Below are positions 9,578-17,999 of a DNA stretch of 64,000 bases, in pieces; within the stretch, counting starts at the first letter, position 1, and every line of letters begins with the position of its first letter. The DNA is from Holophagaceae bacterium (GTDB lineage: Bacteria > Acidobacteriota > Holophagae > Holophagales > Holophagaceae), in NCBI GenBank assembly GCA_025361205.1, contig JANYAS010000119.1, forward strand, positions 20,096 through 84,095. Reading direction: 5' to 3'. Position numbers and translations under genes: made by a program. The notes below the pieces were generated by a model. It searched no databases and had not been told where the DNA came from. It saw only the letters and a program-made list of their open reading frames with translations.

Positions 9578-9729
9578 GTCAAAGGCCTCCCGAACGGGCT
9601 ATATAAATATGCTTCGCATGAAAGCGTAAGCGGTTTAGTGGCCGTCTCGGTCGTAAATGGAGAATATTTCTATGGACGAAAGACCTTTTAATTAGAAAAT
9701 GGTTTCATCTGTAGATCTGGAGCCCACCC

Positions 9730-10911
9730 ATGACTGTCCTTATTGCGCTCCTGCTCTCCGCCTCGATGTCGGTGGGGATTCTGTGCGCGCAAAGCCCAGC
9801 GGCACCCCCCTCGGTCGAGGATCAGCAGAAGGCGCAGGACGAGCGGATCCGGAAGCTTGAAGATGAAGTTCAGACGCTGAAGGCGGCCCTGACCGTTCCG
9901 AAAGCAGAGCCTGTGCAACTGGGCGGGGCAGGGGGCGCTGCGGCGAAGGCCTTCAACCCGGACATCAGCCTGAATGGCGATCTCTTGGGGTCCATCGGGC
10001 ATAACGAGGTTCGCCCCGTGCCCAGCATGGAGATGCACGAGGCGGAGCTGGGCATCCAGTCCGTGATCGATCCCTACTCACGGGGGGACGTGTTCATTTC
10101 CTTCGGTGAGACTGGCGTCAACGTCGAAGAAGCATTTATCACGCTGACGGCCCTACCTGGCGAATTCGTTGCCAGGATCGGCAAGATGCGGGCGGATTTC
10201 GGCAAGGTGAACACCACGCATAACCACGCGTTGGCCTGGACCGATCGCCCCCTGGTGACGGAAAACCTCCTCAACGGCGAAGACGGCATCACCGACATGG
10301 GCCTGTCCATGAGTCGAATCCTGCCTGCGCCAGGGGACCTGTTCCTGGAGGCCACCGGCCAAGTGTTCCGGGGGGATTCGGGTGAACTCTTCAAAGCGAG
10401 CCGGAAGAACGATCTGAGTATCGTGGGCCACCTGCGCGGGTACGAGGACCTGACCGAGAACACCAATCTGGAGCTCGGCTATTCCTACGCCCAGGGGCAC
10501 AACGAGCTGGGCCACGACTTCCTGACGAAGCTCCACGGCATCGACCTGAGCCTGCGATGGAAACCCCTGCGGCGCTCGATCTACAATTCGCTCCTGTGGC
10601 GCAGCGAGTTTGTGTGGAGCCAGCGCGACCAGCTGCCGGTGCGGGAACGGGCCTTCGGCCTGTACTCCAGCCTCGAATACCGGCTGGACCAGCGCTGGAC
10701 CGTGGGAGGCCGATTCGACTGGTCCGAGCGCGCGACCCTGGCAAGCCAGGTTGACCGCGGCGGTTCCGCGATCCTCACCTACTGGATGAGCGAATTCAGC
10801 CAGGCTCGCGGCCAGTACCGCTTCACCCGGTACGATGGCAACCGGAGCGGAAACGAAATCCGGCTCCAGCTCCTCTTCGTGATGGGAGCACACGGTGCGC
10901 ATCCCTTCTGA
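9730..10911 (+). CDS. Porin-like outer-membrane protein of a metal uptake operon
   Basis: This 393-aa protein has a signal peptide (LLLSASMSVGILCAQSPA), a short coiled coil (DQQKAQDERIRKLEDEVQTL, residues ~37-57) and a beta-barrel region that ends in phenylalanine, as outer-membrane proteins often do. Barrel-like strands include PYSRGDVFISFGE and NTNLELGYSYAQGH. It is followed by a metal-binding protein and a ZnuB-type permease in the same direction. It therefore probably helps a divalent metal cross the outer membrane. This role is inferred from context; the protein itself matches a broad porin-like class. Confidence 0.75.
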   Translation: MTVLIALLLSASMSVGILCAQSPAAPPSVEDQQKAQDERIRKLEDEVQTLKAALTVPKAEPVQLGGAGGAAAKAFNPDISLNGDLLGSIGHNEVRPVPSMEMHEAELGIQSVIDPYSRGDVFISFGETGVNVEEAFITLTALPGEFVARIGKMRADFGKVNTTHNHALAWTDRPLVTENLLNGEDGITDMGLSMSRILPAPGDLFLEATGQVFRGDSGELFKASRKNDLSIVGHLRGYEDLTENTNLELGYSYAQGHNELGHDFLTKLHGIDLSLRWKPLRRSIYNSLLWRSEFVWSQRDQLPVRERAFGLYSSLEYRLDQRWTVGGRFDWSERATLASQVDRGGSAILTYWMSEFSQARGQYRFTRYDGNRSGNEIRLQLLFVMGAHGAHPF

Positions 10912-10987
10912 ATGCCAGCGACTGAGTCCTTCCTGCCACTGATTCACCCCAACCTTTATCCATGACGGCTCACCCCTGGGGGACCTG

Positions 10988-11944
10988 ATGAAGCGCCTTA
11001 CGAACTGCAGACGATCTGGCCGCACGCTGCTCGCCCTGGTGGCGGCCCTCCTACTGTCCCTGATCGCCTCCCAACCCGCGATGGCCGCCGGGAAGATCAA
11101 CATCGTGACCTCCACCAGTGATCTCGCCTCGCTCACCAGCGAGGTTGGGGGTGATCGTGTGAGCGTGATCGCCATCGCCCGCGGGTACCAGGATTGTCAC
11201 TTCGTGGAGGCGAAGCCGAGCTTCCTCCTGAACCTGCGTAAGGCCGACCTGCTGGTGGTGGTGGGGCTGCAGCTGGAGATCGGTTGGCTCCCGCCCCTGA
11301 TCACCCAGAGCGGCAACCCGAAGATCCAGCCCGCATCGCCGGGCTACTTCGATGCCTCGCAGTTCGCGGAGATCCTGGAAATCCCCACCGCCCAGGTGTC
11401 CAGAGCCATGGGGGATGTCCATCCCCTCGGGAACCCGCACTACTGGCTGGATCCCCAGAACGGGCTGCGGGTCGCGAAGGGTCTCGCCCAAAAATTGTCG
11501 GAGGTCAGCCCTGGGGATGCTCCCTATTTCCGACAGCGTCTCGAGGGTTTCCAGAAACGCTTGGCTGAGGCCGAGAAACGATGGGACGAGCAGATGAAGC
11601 CGTACCGTGGCCGGAAGATCATCACCTACCACCAGTCCTGGCCCAATTTCGTGAAGCGGTTTGGCCTGCAAGTGGCGGATTATGTCGAGCCGCGGCCAGG
11701 GATCCCCCCGAGCCCGGCCCACGTAGTGGAATTGATCGCCTTGATGAAGCGCCAGAACGTGAAGCTGATCCTGGTCGAGCCGTACTTCGACCTGAAGACG
11801 CCCCAGAGCGTGGCCAGGGAGACCGGCGGCCAGGTGGTCGTACTCATGCCCTCCGTGGGCGGGAATCCGGAAACTGGGGACTACATCAAGCTGTTTGACT
11901 ACGATATCAACCAGCTCGTAAACGCCTTCCAGCAGACCCGATAG
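10988..11944 (+). CDS. Metal ABC transporter substrate-binding protein (ZnuA/TroA family)
   Basis: This 318-aa protein has a signal peptide ending AMAAGKINIVTS. Candidate metal ligands are in the expected order: His in QDCHFVEAKPSF, His in GNPHYWLDPQNG, His in ITYHQSWPNF and Asp in IKLFDYDINQL. This matches the three-His-one-Asp pattern of zinc/manganese cluster A-I binding proteins. The His-rich loop seen in many ZnuA proteins is absent. It captures the metal in the periplasm and passes it to the permease encoded 28 bp downstream. GGGGG precedes the start. Confidence 0.88.
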   Translation: MKRLTNCRRSGRTLLALVAALLLSLIASQPAMAAGKINIVTSTSDLASLTSEVGGDRVSVIAIARGYQDCHFVEAKPSFLLNLRKADLLVVVGLQLEIGWLPPLITQSGNPKIQPASPGYFDASQFAEILEIPTAQVSRAMGDVHPLGNPHYWLDPQNGLRVAKGLAQKLSEVSPGDAPYFRQRLEGFQKRLAEAEKRWDEQMKPYRGRKIITYHQSWPNFVKRFGLQVADYVEPRPGIPPSPAHVVELIALMKRQNVKLILVEPYFDLKTPQSVARETGGQVVVLMPSVGGNPETGDYIKLFDYDINQLVNAFQQTR

Positions 11945-11972
11945 AACGATTCACCGAAGGGACTGAAGACTC

Positions 11973-12857
11973 ATGGATATTTTCCTTTTCCTGCTGGCCC
12001 CCCTCGCCGCAAGCCTGATTCTCACGGGCATCCACGCCTACCTGGGCGTGCACGTGGTGGAGCGTGGCGTCATTTTTGTGGATCTCGCCTTGGCGCAGAT
12101 CGCCGCCCTGGGTGCCATCGTGGCCCTCATCATGGGCATGGATCCCCATGGGGGTTCGGCCTATTGGATCAGCCTCGGGTTCACCTTCCTGGGTGCGTTC
12201 ATATTCTCCATGGCGAAGTCCAAGCGGTCCCACATTCCCCAAGAGGCCTTCATCGGCATCGCCTACGCGGTGGCCTCGGCCGCAGCGATCCTGGCCATGA
12301 GCAAGGCCACCGGAGAGACCGAGCACCTGAAGGACATGCTGGTGGGCAACATCCTGGCGGTGTCCTGGAAGGAAGTGGCGCGGACGGCCGTGCTCTATGG
12401 CGTGATCGGGGCGTTCCACTACATCTTCCGGAAGCGGTTCCTGTTGATCTCGATGAATCCGAAAGAGGCGGAGGCCCAGGGGATTTCGGTCCGGTTCTGG
12501 GATTTCCTGTTCTACGCTTCCTTCGGCCTGGTGGTCACGTCTAGCGTGGCCATCGCGGGCGTCCTGCTGGTGTTCTGCTACCTGATCGTGCCCTCGGTGG
12601 GGGCGATGCTGTTCACCGACCGGATCGGTCCGCGCCTGACCATCGGGTGGCTGATGGGAACCCTGGTTTCCGCCCTGGGTGTGTGGCTGTCCGTCAAGCT
12701 GGACACACCGACCGGGCCGATGATCGTCTGCACCTTCGGCGGCGTCCTGGTCCTGATGTTCCTGGTGCATCTGATCATCTACCACAAACGGGGGAACGCC
12801 GAGAAGCACCAGCTGCATGGGGCCGGAGACCGGGCCTACGAGTCGGAAGCCAAATAG
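11973..12857 (+). CDS. Metal ABC transporter permease (ZnuB family)
   Basis: This 294-aa integral membrane protein of the ABC-3 family has about eight helices, including YLGVHVVERGVIFVDLALAQ near the N-terminus and VAIAGVLLVFCYLIVPSVGA with the signature proline near residue 205. LRVKGI-type coupling is replaced by EAEAQGISVRFWDF. The C-terminus carries a small His cluster (EKHQLHG). It works with the binding protein just upstream. The ATPase expected in every such system is not encoded in this cluster; the next gene is on an unrelated iron/heme theme. Confidence 0.9.
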   Translation: MDIFLFLLAPLAASLILTGIHAYLGVHVVERGVIFVDLALAQIAALGAIVALIMGMDPHGGSAYWISLGFTFLGAFIFSMAKSKRSHIPQEAFIGIAYAVASAAAILAMSKATGETEHLKDMLVGNILAVSWKEVARTAVLYGVIGAFHYIFRKRFLLISMNPKEAEAQGISVRFWDFLFYASFGLVVTSSVAIAGVLLVFCYLIVPSVGAMLFTDRIGPRLTIGWLMGTLVSALGVWLSVKLDTPTGPMIVCTFGGVLVLMFLVHLIIYHKRGNAEKHQLHGAGDRAYESEAK

Positions 12858-12888
12858 CCCGTCTCTCCAGTTGTGATTAAAATCATAC

Positions 12889-12903
12889 TGAGACTCGATC
12901 TCA
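12889..12903. promoter_or_regulatory. Candidate Fur-type box upstream of the HmuS-ferritin genes
   Basis: TGAGACT-C-GATCTCA is a 7-1-7 inverted repeat in an AT-rich stretch 76 bp before the small ORF at 12979. A further palindrome-like TGATTAAAATCA lies upstream at about 12873. The layout resembles Fur-family boxes, and the downstream genes handle heme and iron. The same heptad TGAGACT recurs in the box at 15575. Confidence 0.5.
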
Positions 12904-12978
12904 TTACATTACGCTGATCTCCAGACTGGACTGCCAACTCCTCCAGAGGAGCGGCGGTACCGTCGTAAAGGAGGTCCG

Positions 12979-13134
12979 ATGATTCGTGTCCGAGGTTCCG
13001 TGGAAGCCTTCAGGGCCCTTCTGGGGTGGGCCGCCCTTGCGTCAGTCCGGGAACAGCCGCAACCCCTGGGGGAGGGCGGGGAGGCCACCGAGGCGGCCGC
13101 AGCCATGATCCGCGGGGGGCTCGATGCCAAATGA
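12979..13134 (+). CDS. Small ORF of unknown function leading the heme gene
   Basis: This 51-aa ORF is too short for the track. It is supported by a perfect AAAGGAGGT 4 bp before its ATG and by an 11-bp overlap with the next gene (ATGCCAAATGA). Sequence starts MIRVRGSVEAFRALLGWAAL and is Ala/Gly/Glu rich. Its position resembles hemP, which precedes heme genes in proteobacteria, but the HemP motif is not present. It may be a genuine small protein or a leader that couples translation of the HmuS-like gene. Confidence 0.6.
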   Translation: MIRVRGSVEAFRALLGWAALASVREQPQPLGEGGEATEAAAAMIRGGLDAK

Positions 13135-14134
13135 ACAGGCGTGGATCGCCTCCTTCACAGGGGGGCCCGGACGGGCCCAGGGGGGGGCCTCCGATCTGGA
13201 GGCCCTGTCCGCTCGCGACGATGTCCGACTCATGCCCATGTATCACGACGCCCACCGCCTCCTTGACGATTTACCCTCCCTGGGGCGTGTGGACTACACC
13301 ACTCGGAACGCCAGTGTCACCTGTACCCGGCGTGAGGCAGTGCGGACGGTTCTGCCGCTGGGGGAAGGCACCACGGTTTTTGGCGATGCCGACGGCTTGC
13401 GCTGGCTGGAATCCTCCTGGTGCCACACGGTGGCCGTCCTCAGCCGGGGCGCGGACTTCACGGCTACGCCGCCTTGCCTCCTTCTGTTTGGGGAAAGCGG
13501 GGATCTTGCCCATCAGGTTACGCTTCCGGATCCGGCGGCCTGGGAGGCCTTCATCACCCTGGTCCAGCGCCACCATTGTTGCGGGAGTTGCCTGCGGCAA
13601 CGGACGGTGGCACCTGGATCCGGAACCGCCGCGGATTGTCCGGTCTGGATGCTGCGGGAAGCCTGGAGCAGTGCCGGGTCGGAACGGGACCTGGAGGTCC
13701 GGCTGGAAAGACTCGGACTAAATCGCCTCCTCGCTTTGCGCAGCCTGGAGGGGTTGTACACCTCACCCCTCTCGGCCCAGGACCTGGCGACCTTCCTCAA
13801 GGGGCTGGCTGCGTCAGCCCTTCCCGTCCATGTGCAGCTCGGGAACCGGCACTGCACCCAGGTGCTGGAATCCCCCCTGGAAGGACTGAGCTTCGGGTCC
13901 GGGGAATGGGAGCTCCGGATGGCCCAGGCGACCCTTCGGCTCGATCCTTCCCGGATGGACAGCATCTGGTCGGTGGCGCAGCCCGTTCCCGGGGGGGAGC
14001 GGCATCGCGTCGAGTGCTATGACGCCGCCGGGGAGCGGGTGCTGACCCTCTCCCGTCCCCACGATCCAAGCCCCCTGGTCCACCTGGGATGGCAACGGCT
14101 GACCAGCCTTCTTGATGAAGGGAAGTCTGTCTGA
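13124..14134 (+). CDS. HmuS/HemS-family heme-handling protein
   Basis: This 336-aa protein has the two-repeat layout of HemS/HmuS. First half: LGRVDYTTRNASVTC near residue 52, then RWLESSWCHTVAVLSRG and LLFGESGDLAHQVTL. Second half: PVHVQLGNRHCTQVLESPL near residue 230, then MDSIWSVAQPVPGGERHRVE and YDAAGERVLTL. Family members bind or degrade heme in the cytoplasm after uptake. It is followed 49 bp later by ferritin, which would store released iron. The N-terminal region is shorter than in enterobacterial HemS. There is no heme receptor or ABC importer nearby. Confidence 0.82.
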   Translation: MPNEQAWIASFTGGPGRAQGGASDLEALSARDDVRLMPMYHDAHRLLDDLPSLGRVDYTTRNASVTCTRREAVRTVLPLGEGTTVFGDADGLRWLESSWCHTVAVLSRGADFTATPPCLLLFGESGDLAHQVTLPDPAAWEAFITLVQRHHCCGSCLRQRTVAPGSGTAADCPVWMLREAWSSAGSERDLEVRLERLGLNRLLALRSLEGLYTSPLSAQDLATFLKGLAASALPVHVQLGNRHCTQVLESPLEGLSFGSGEWELRMAQATLRLDPSRMDSIWSVAQPVPGGERHRVECYDAAGERVLTLSRPHDPSPLVHLGWQRLTSLLDEGKSV

Positions 14135-14183
14135 CAGGGGCTTGCGACCGGCGCTAGACTGCCCTTCTACCAAGGAGGTCCCC

Positions 14184-14669
14184 GTGATCAGCAAGACCAT
14201 GCAGGACGCGTTGAATGCCCAGATCAATCTGGAGCAATACTCGGCCCAGCTCTACCTCGCCATGAGCGCCCATTGCACGGGGAAGAGTTTCAAGGGTTTC
14301 GCCCACTGGCTGACGGTGCAAGCTTCGGAAGAGACGGCCCACGCCGCCAAGCTCATCGGCTTCGTGTTGGACCGCGGGGGATGGTTGGAACTGCAGGTCA
14401 TCGCCGCGCCTCCCACGGACTTTGGGGGTGTGATCCAGGTCTTCGAGGGAGTCCTGGCCCACGAGAAGTCCATCACGGGGCGGATCAGCGCTTTATTCGA
14501 GCAGGCACGCAATGAGAAGGACCATGCCAGCGAAATCGCCCTCCAGTGGTACGTCACCGAGCAGGTGGAGGAAGAGTCCCGGGTGGGTGAGATCGTGGAC
14601 CACCTCCACGCCGTGGGCGACCAGGGGGGTGGGATCTGGTACCTAGATTCAAAAATGGGCAAACGCTGA
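14184..14669 (+). CDS. Bacterial ferritin (FtnA-type)
   Basis: This 161-aa protein has a GTG start; AAGGAGGT lies 4 bp upstream, so the longer 185-aa track start is rejected. Ferroxidase ligands are visible: Glu in NLEQYSAQLYL, the Glu and His of SEETAHAAKL, Glu in VLAHEKSITG and Glu/Gln in YVTEQVEEESRVGEI. The length and C-terminal Gly-rich YLDSKMG end match non-heme FtnA rather than bacterioferritin (no heme Met motif). It oxidises and stores iron in a 24-mer shell in the cytoplasm. It probably shares control with the HmuS-like gene through the upstream Fur-type box. Confidence 0.92.
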   Translation: MISKTMQDALNAQINLEQYSAQLYLAMSAHCTGKSFKGFAHWLTVQASEETAHAAKLIGFVLDRGGWLELQVIAAPPTDFGGVIQVFEGVLAHEKSITGRISALFEQARNEKDHASEIALQWYVTEQVEEESRVGEIVDHLHAVGDQGGGIWYLDSKMGKR

Positions 14670-14681
14670 GTTTTTTCTATA

Positions 14682-14718
14682 CACGGAAAGGGCCGCCTTT
14701 TTGGCGGCCCTTTCCGTG
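14682..14718. terminator. Stem-loop between convergent ferritin and outer-membrane protein genes
   Basis: CACGGAAAGGGCCGCC-TTTTT-GGCGGCCCTTTCCGTG is a perfect 16-bp stem with a five-base loop, sitting 12 bp after the ferritin stop and 11 bp beyond the end of the opposing gene. No U-tract follows on either strand, so it may act as a bidirectional terminator or mRNA 3'-end stabiliser. Confidence 0.7.
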
Positions 14719-14729
14719 CAGGCAACGAG

Positions 14730-15569
14730 TTACTTCTTCTTACCAAACGGATGTTCAAAGCTGAGGTAGAGGAAGATGGCCTTTTCACCGCGGCTAGCGC
14801 CCACGCCGATGGGCACGGCAATGCCCGGGACGACCTGGAGGCCGCTGGGGAAGTTGTAGGCCCAGCGGATGCCCGGGCTGAGATAGGTGGCGCTCTGGCG
14901 CTGGGTCTGGTCAGGGCCTGTCACCGCCTGCGAACGGGTGTAGACGTATTCGAGCATGACGTTGAAGCGTGAGTTCGCCAGCCAGATGAAGCTCTGGCCC
15001 AGGGTCACGTCCTGAGTGGTGGCCTTTTCGCTGAGGGTATTTTTGGCGTTGGGTGTGCGGGTGGCACCGAGATTGGTATGGGCGACGAGGGTGTCACCGA
15101 GCACCCAACTCACGGGGAGCATGACCTGAATCCCGGTGGCCCCGCGACCGTAGCCCTGCTTTTCGTCCCCGGTGGGCAGAAGCAGGGTGAACCGCGGGGC
15201 GATGGCCACCTTCGCCTCACCGTCTCCCAGCAACTGGTAACGGTAGTTCAGGGCCACATCCCCGAAGGCCTGCTTGCCGTCCAGGGAGGCGTCCAGGCGC
15301 TGCCAGGGCAGGGTGAAGCTGAACTGATGCTGCAGTCCTCCCACGGGCCATTCCTGGGTGAAGGTGTAGATCCAGTCCTTAGACTCCTGATAGCGGGTGA
15401 AGGTGCTGATGTGCTGCACGACTCCCTCTTCCTGGTTGTAGGCCTCCTCCACAAGGAAGGAGTTGTCCTGAATGGGGGCGTCCTTCTTCTCTTGGGCCGA
15501 CAGGCTGGTCGCCAAGAGGAAGAGGGCGGGAAGGAGGTGCCGGAGGGGGGAGGGGGTGAGTGTTTTCAT
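14730..15569 (-). CDS. Outer-membrane beta-barrel protein (Phenol_MetA_deg/transporter-like)
   Basis: This protein is about 279 aa from the ATG at 15569, which begins a clear signal peptide (LRHLLPALFLLATSLSAQ). The TTG at 15605 used by the track is possible but less likely. The start of the mature part, DNSFLVEEAYNQEEGVVQHI, and repeated amphipathic strands (QHQFSFTLPWQRLD, YLSPGIRWAYNFPSG) match the MetA-pathway/'transporter' beta-barrel class. It ends SFEHPFGKKK. The substrate is unknown. A Fur-type box lies 5 bp before the start, suggesting iron control and that the transcript leader is very short or absent. Confidence 0.72.
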   Translation of the reverse strand: MKTLTPSPLRHLLPALFLLATSLSAQEKKDAPIQDNSFLVEEAYNQEEGVVQHISTFTRYQESKDWIYTFTQEWPVGGLQHQFSFTLPWQRLDASLDGKQAFGDVALNYRYQLLGDGEAKVAIAPRFTLLLPTGDEKQGYGRGATGIQVMLPVSWVLGDTLVAHTNLGATRTPNAKNTLSEKATTQDVTLGQSFIWLANSRFNVMLEYVYTRSQAVTGPDQTQRQSATYLSPGIRWAYNFPSGLQVVPGIAVPIGVGASRGEKAIFLYLSFEHPFGKKK

Positions 15570-15574
15570 GAAAT

Positions 15575-15589
15575 TGATATTGAGTCTCA
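15575..15589. promoter_or_regulatory. Candidate Fur-type box before the outer-membrane protein gene
   Basis: TGATATT-G-AGTCTCA has the 7-1-7 layout; its right half is the exact complement of the TGAGACT heptad found in the box at 12889. The two genes sets it would control point towards one another around the ferritin gene. It is a prediction from symmetry and context only. Confidence 0.45.
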
Positions 15590-15790
15590 TCAGTGATTCA
15601 TTCAATACCTTGTGGTTGAGAAGTGATTTCTATCACGTGAGCCTGCAGTCTCAGCGCCGGCGATGGCTACCTCGACTATCGAGAATAAAGGGTGCGCTTG
15701 ATTTCGCGAAGGAAGGGGCCAGGGAAGGGCAGGCAGGGCCGGGATACTAAGTGATACGATGGTTCGTCATTTCGACCCGTTGGAGACTCC

Positions 15791-17872
15791 ATGAAATCTC
15801 GTTCCCTGGCCCTTTCCTTCCTGGCCCTCGCCTTGGCCGGCACCTCCCTCCGTGCCGAAGAAGGCATGTGGACCTTCGAAAACCTGCCCACGAAGAAGAT
15901 CCAGGCCACCTATGGCTGGGCTCCGGACCAGGCTTGGCTGGACCACGTGCGCCTCTCGTCCCTGCGCTTTCCCGGCGGGTCCGGCTCCTTCGTGAGCAAG
16001 GACGGCCTGGTCCTCACCAACCACCATGTGGGCCGGGGCTGGATCCAGCGCGTGAGCAGCAAGGACGTTGATTACGTGAAGAACGGCTTCGCGGCAACCA
16101 CCCGCGAGCAGGAGATCAAGGTGCCCGGCCTCGAGCTGATGACGCTCATGGCCATGGAGGACATCACCGCCCGCCTGAACAAGGCAATCAAGCCCGGCAC
16201 GCCCGAAAAGGATGCCCTGAAGGCCCGCGAGACCGAGATCGAGAAGATCAAGAAGGAGCTGCAGGAGAAGAGCGGCCTCACCTGCGAGCACGTCACCCTC
16301 TATCAAGGCGGCGAGCACTGGATCTACAGCTACAAGAAGCACACGGATGTGCGCCTGGTCTTCGCGCCCGAGCAGCAGATCGCCTTCTTCGGCGGAGACT
16401 TCGATAACTTCACCTTCCCTCGCCACAACCTGGACTTCTCGATGTTCCGCGTCTACGAGGACGGGAAGCCCTATCAGCCCAAGGAGTTCCTCCGCTGGAC
16501 ACAGACCGGCCTCGAGGCGGGCGATCTCACCTTCGTGACCGGCCACCCCGGCCGCACCAACCGCCAGGACACCCTGGCCCAGATGATCTACTCTCGCGAC
16601 TTCGCCATCCCCATGCGCCTCAAGGCCATGGAGCGCCGGAAGGACGCCCTGGTGGAATACGCCAAGCTCTCACCCGAAGCCTCCCGCCAGGTCAACACCC
16701 AGATCTTCGGCATCGAGAACGGCATCAAGGCCACTACCGGCTACTGGTCCGGCCTGAAGGACAAGGAGGCCATGGCCCGCATCGAGGCCGCCGAAAAGGA
16801 CCTCCGCGCGAAGGTGGCCAAGGATCCCAAGCTGACCGCTTCCGCCGGGGAGAGCTGGGCGAAGATCGAACAGGCAACCCTGGTGGCCAAGGGCATGGCC
16901 AAGGAGAGCATGAACATCGGTACCGCCGGTTCCACCCTGCTGGGTTACGCCCTGGCACTGGTGCGGGTGGCGGATGAGGAAGCCCTGCCCAGCGAGAAGC
17001 GCCTGCCCGAGTACAGCGACGCGAACCTGAAGACCGCCAAGGCCCGCCTGGGCATTCCCGCGCCCTACTACAAGGAGCAGGAAGTCTTCCTGTTCACCAA
17101 GGGCCTGGAGGAGGCCGCCAGGGAACTCGGCCCGCAGCATCCCTACGTGAAGGCCATGCTGGGCGGCAAGCCTGCTGCCGAAGTGGCCAAGGCCGCCGTG
17201 GAGGGCTCCACCCTCAGCGACCCCGAGGTCCGCAAGACCCTGCTGGCCGGAGGCAAGAAGGCCATCGCTGACAGCCGGGATCCGATGATCGCCCTGGCCA
17301 AGAAACTGGATCCCATTGGCCGGCAACTCCGCAAGAAGCAGGAGGAGCAGGTCCAGAGCGTCATCACCGAGCACGGGACCCGCCTTGCCAAGGCCCGCTT
17401 CGCCATCTACGGGAAGAACACCTACCCCGACGCCACCTTCACCCTGCGCCTGTCTTATGGCGCCGTGGCCGGGTACAAGGCCAACGGCACCCTGATCCAG
17501 CCCTTCACCACCTTCGGCGGTCTCTTCGACCGCTACGACGGCTGGGGCGGCAACACAGCCAAGGCCCACGACGGCGCCTGGACCTTGCCCCAGCGCTGGG
17601 TGGACAAGCGCGGCACCCTGAACCCCTCGGTGCCGTTCAATTTCGCTCACAAGGTGGACATCATCGGCGGCAACTCCGGCTCGCCCGTGATCGACAAGAA
17701 GGGCGAACTGGTGGGCCTGATCTTCGATGGCAACATCGAAAGCCTGCCTGGCAACTACTTCTACGATGAGGCCGTGAACCGCGGCGTCTCCGTGGATGCC
17801 CGCGCCATCACTCATGCTCTCGACAAGGTCTATGGCGCGAGTTCACTCGTTGCTGAGCTAACCGGGAAATAA
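15791..17872 (+). CDS. S46 family dipeptidyl-peptidase (DPP7-like)
   Basis: This 693-aa exported serine peptidase starts MKSRSLALSFLALALAGTSL. Catalytic residues are all present: His in LTNHHVGRGW (near residue 78), Asp in FPRHNLDFSMF (near 216) and Ser in GGNSGSPV (near 626). S46 enzymes remove dipeptides from peptide N-termini in the periplasm, here probably to feed on peptides. At the position that sets P1 preference in the family (18 residues after the serine) it has glycine (LIFDGN), as in DPP7, which favours hydrophobic P1. The next gene is a tandem paralogue. Confidence 0.93.
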   Translation: MKSRSLALSFLALALAGTSLRAEEGMWTFENLPTKKIQATYGWAPDQAWLDHVRLSSLRFPGGSGSFVSKDGLVLTNHHVGRGWIQRVSSKDVDYVKNGFAATTREQEIKVPGLELMTLMAMEDITARLNKAIKPGTPEKDALKARETEIEKIKKELQEKSGLTCEHVTLYQGGEHWIYSYKKHTDVRLVFAPEQQIAFFGGDFDNFTFPRHNLDFSMFRVYEDGKPYQPKEFLRWTQTGLEAGDLTFVTGHPGRTNRQDTLAQMIYSRDFAIPMRLKAMERRKDALVEYAKLSPEASRQVNTQIFGIENGIKATTGYWSGLKDKEAMARIEAAEKDLRAKVAKDPKLTASAGESWAKIEQATLVAKGMAKESMNIGTAGSTLLGYALALVRVADEEALPSEKRLPEYSDANLKTAKARLGIPAPYYKEQEVFLFTKGLEEAARELGPQHPYVKAMLGGKPAAEVAKAAVEGSTLSDPEVRKTLLAGGKKAIADSRDPMIALAKKLDPIGRQLRKKQEEQVQSVITEHGTRLAKARFAIYGKNTYPDATFTLRLSYGAVAGYKANGTLIQPFTTFGGLFDRYDGWGGNTAKAHDGAWTLPQRWVDKRGTLNPSVPFNFAHKVDIIGGNSGSPVIDKKGELVGLIFDGNIESLPGNYFYDEAVNRGVSVDARAITHALDKVYGASSLVAELTGK

Positions 17873-17886
17873 AGAAGAACTTTTTT

Positions 17887-17975
17887 AACCGCAGATGACG
17901 CAGATTGCGCAGATGAAAAGACCTGTTCGCTAAATGGTTCTTATCTGCGTTATCTGCGACATCTGCGGTTTCATC
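17887..17975. repeat. Palindromic short-period repeat, family A copy 1
   Basis: Left arm AACCGCAGATGACGCAGAT continues with a third GCGCAGATG unit; the right arm is its inverse (TTATCTGCG, TTATCTGCG, ACATCTGCGGTT). The unit period is about 9-12 bp. It separates the two tandem S46 genes; copy A2 lies on the other side of the second gene. Confidence 0.85.
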
Positions 17976-17999
17976 TTTGAGTCCTCTTCTGGAGTCGTT

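Noticed and set aside
9578-9729. Zur or Fur box between the MacA-like and porin genes
   Set aside because: AT-rich and with a weak AGAATATTTCT palindrome, but no clear 7-1-7 or Zur-type site was found.
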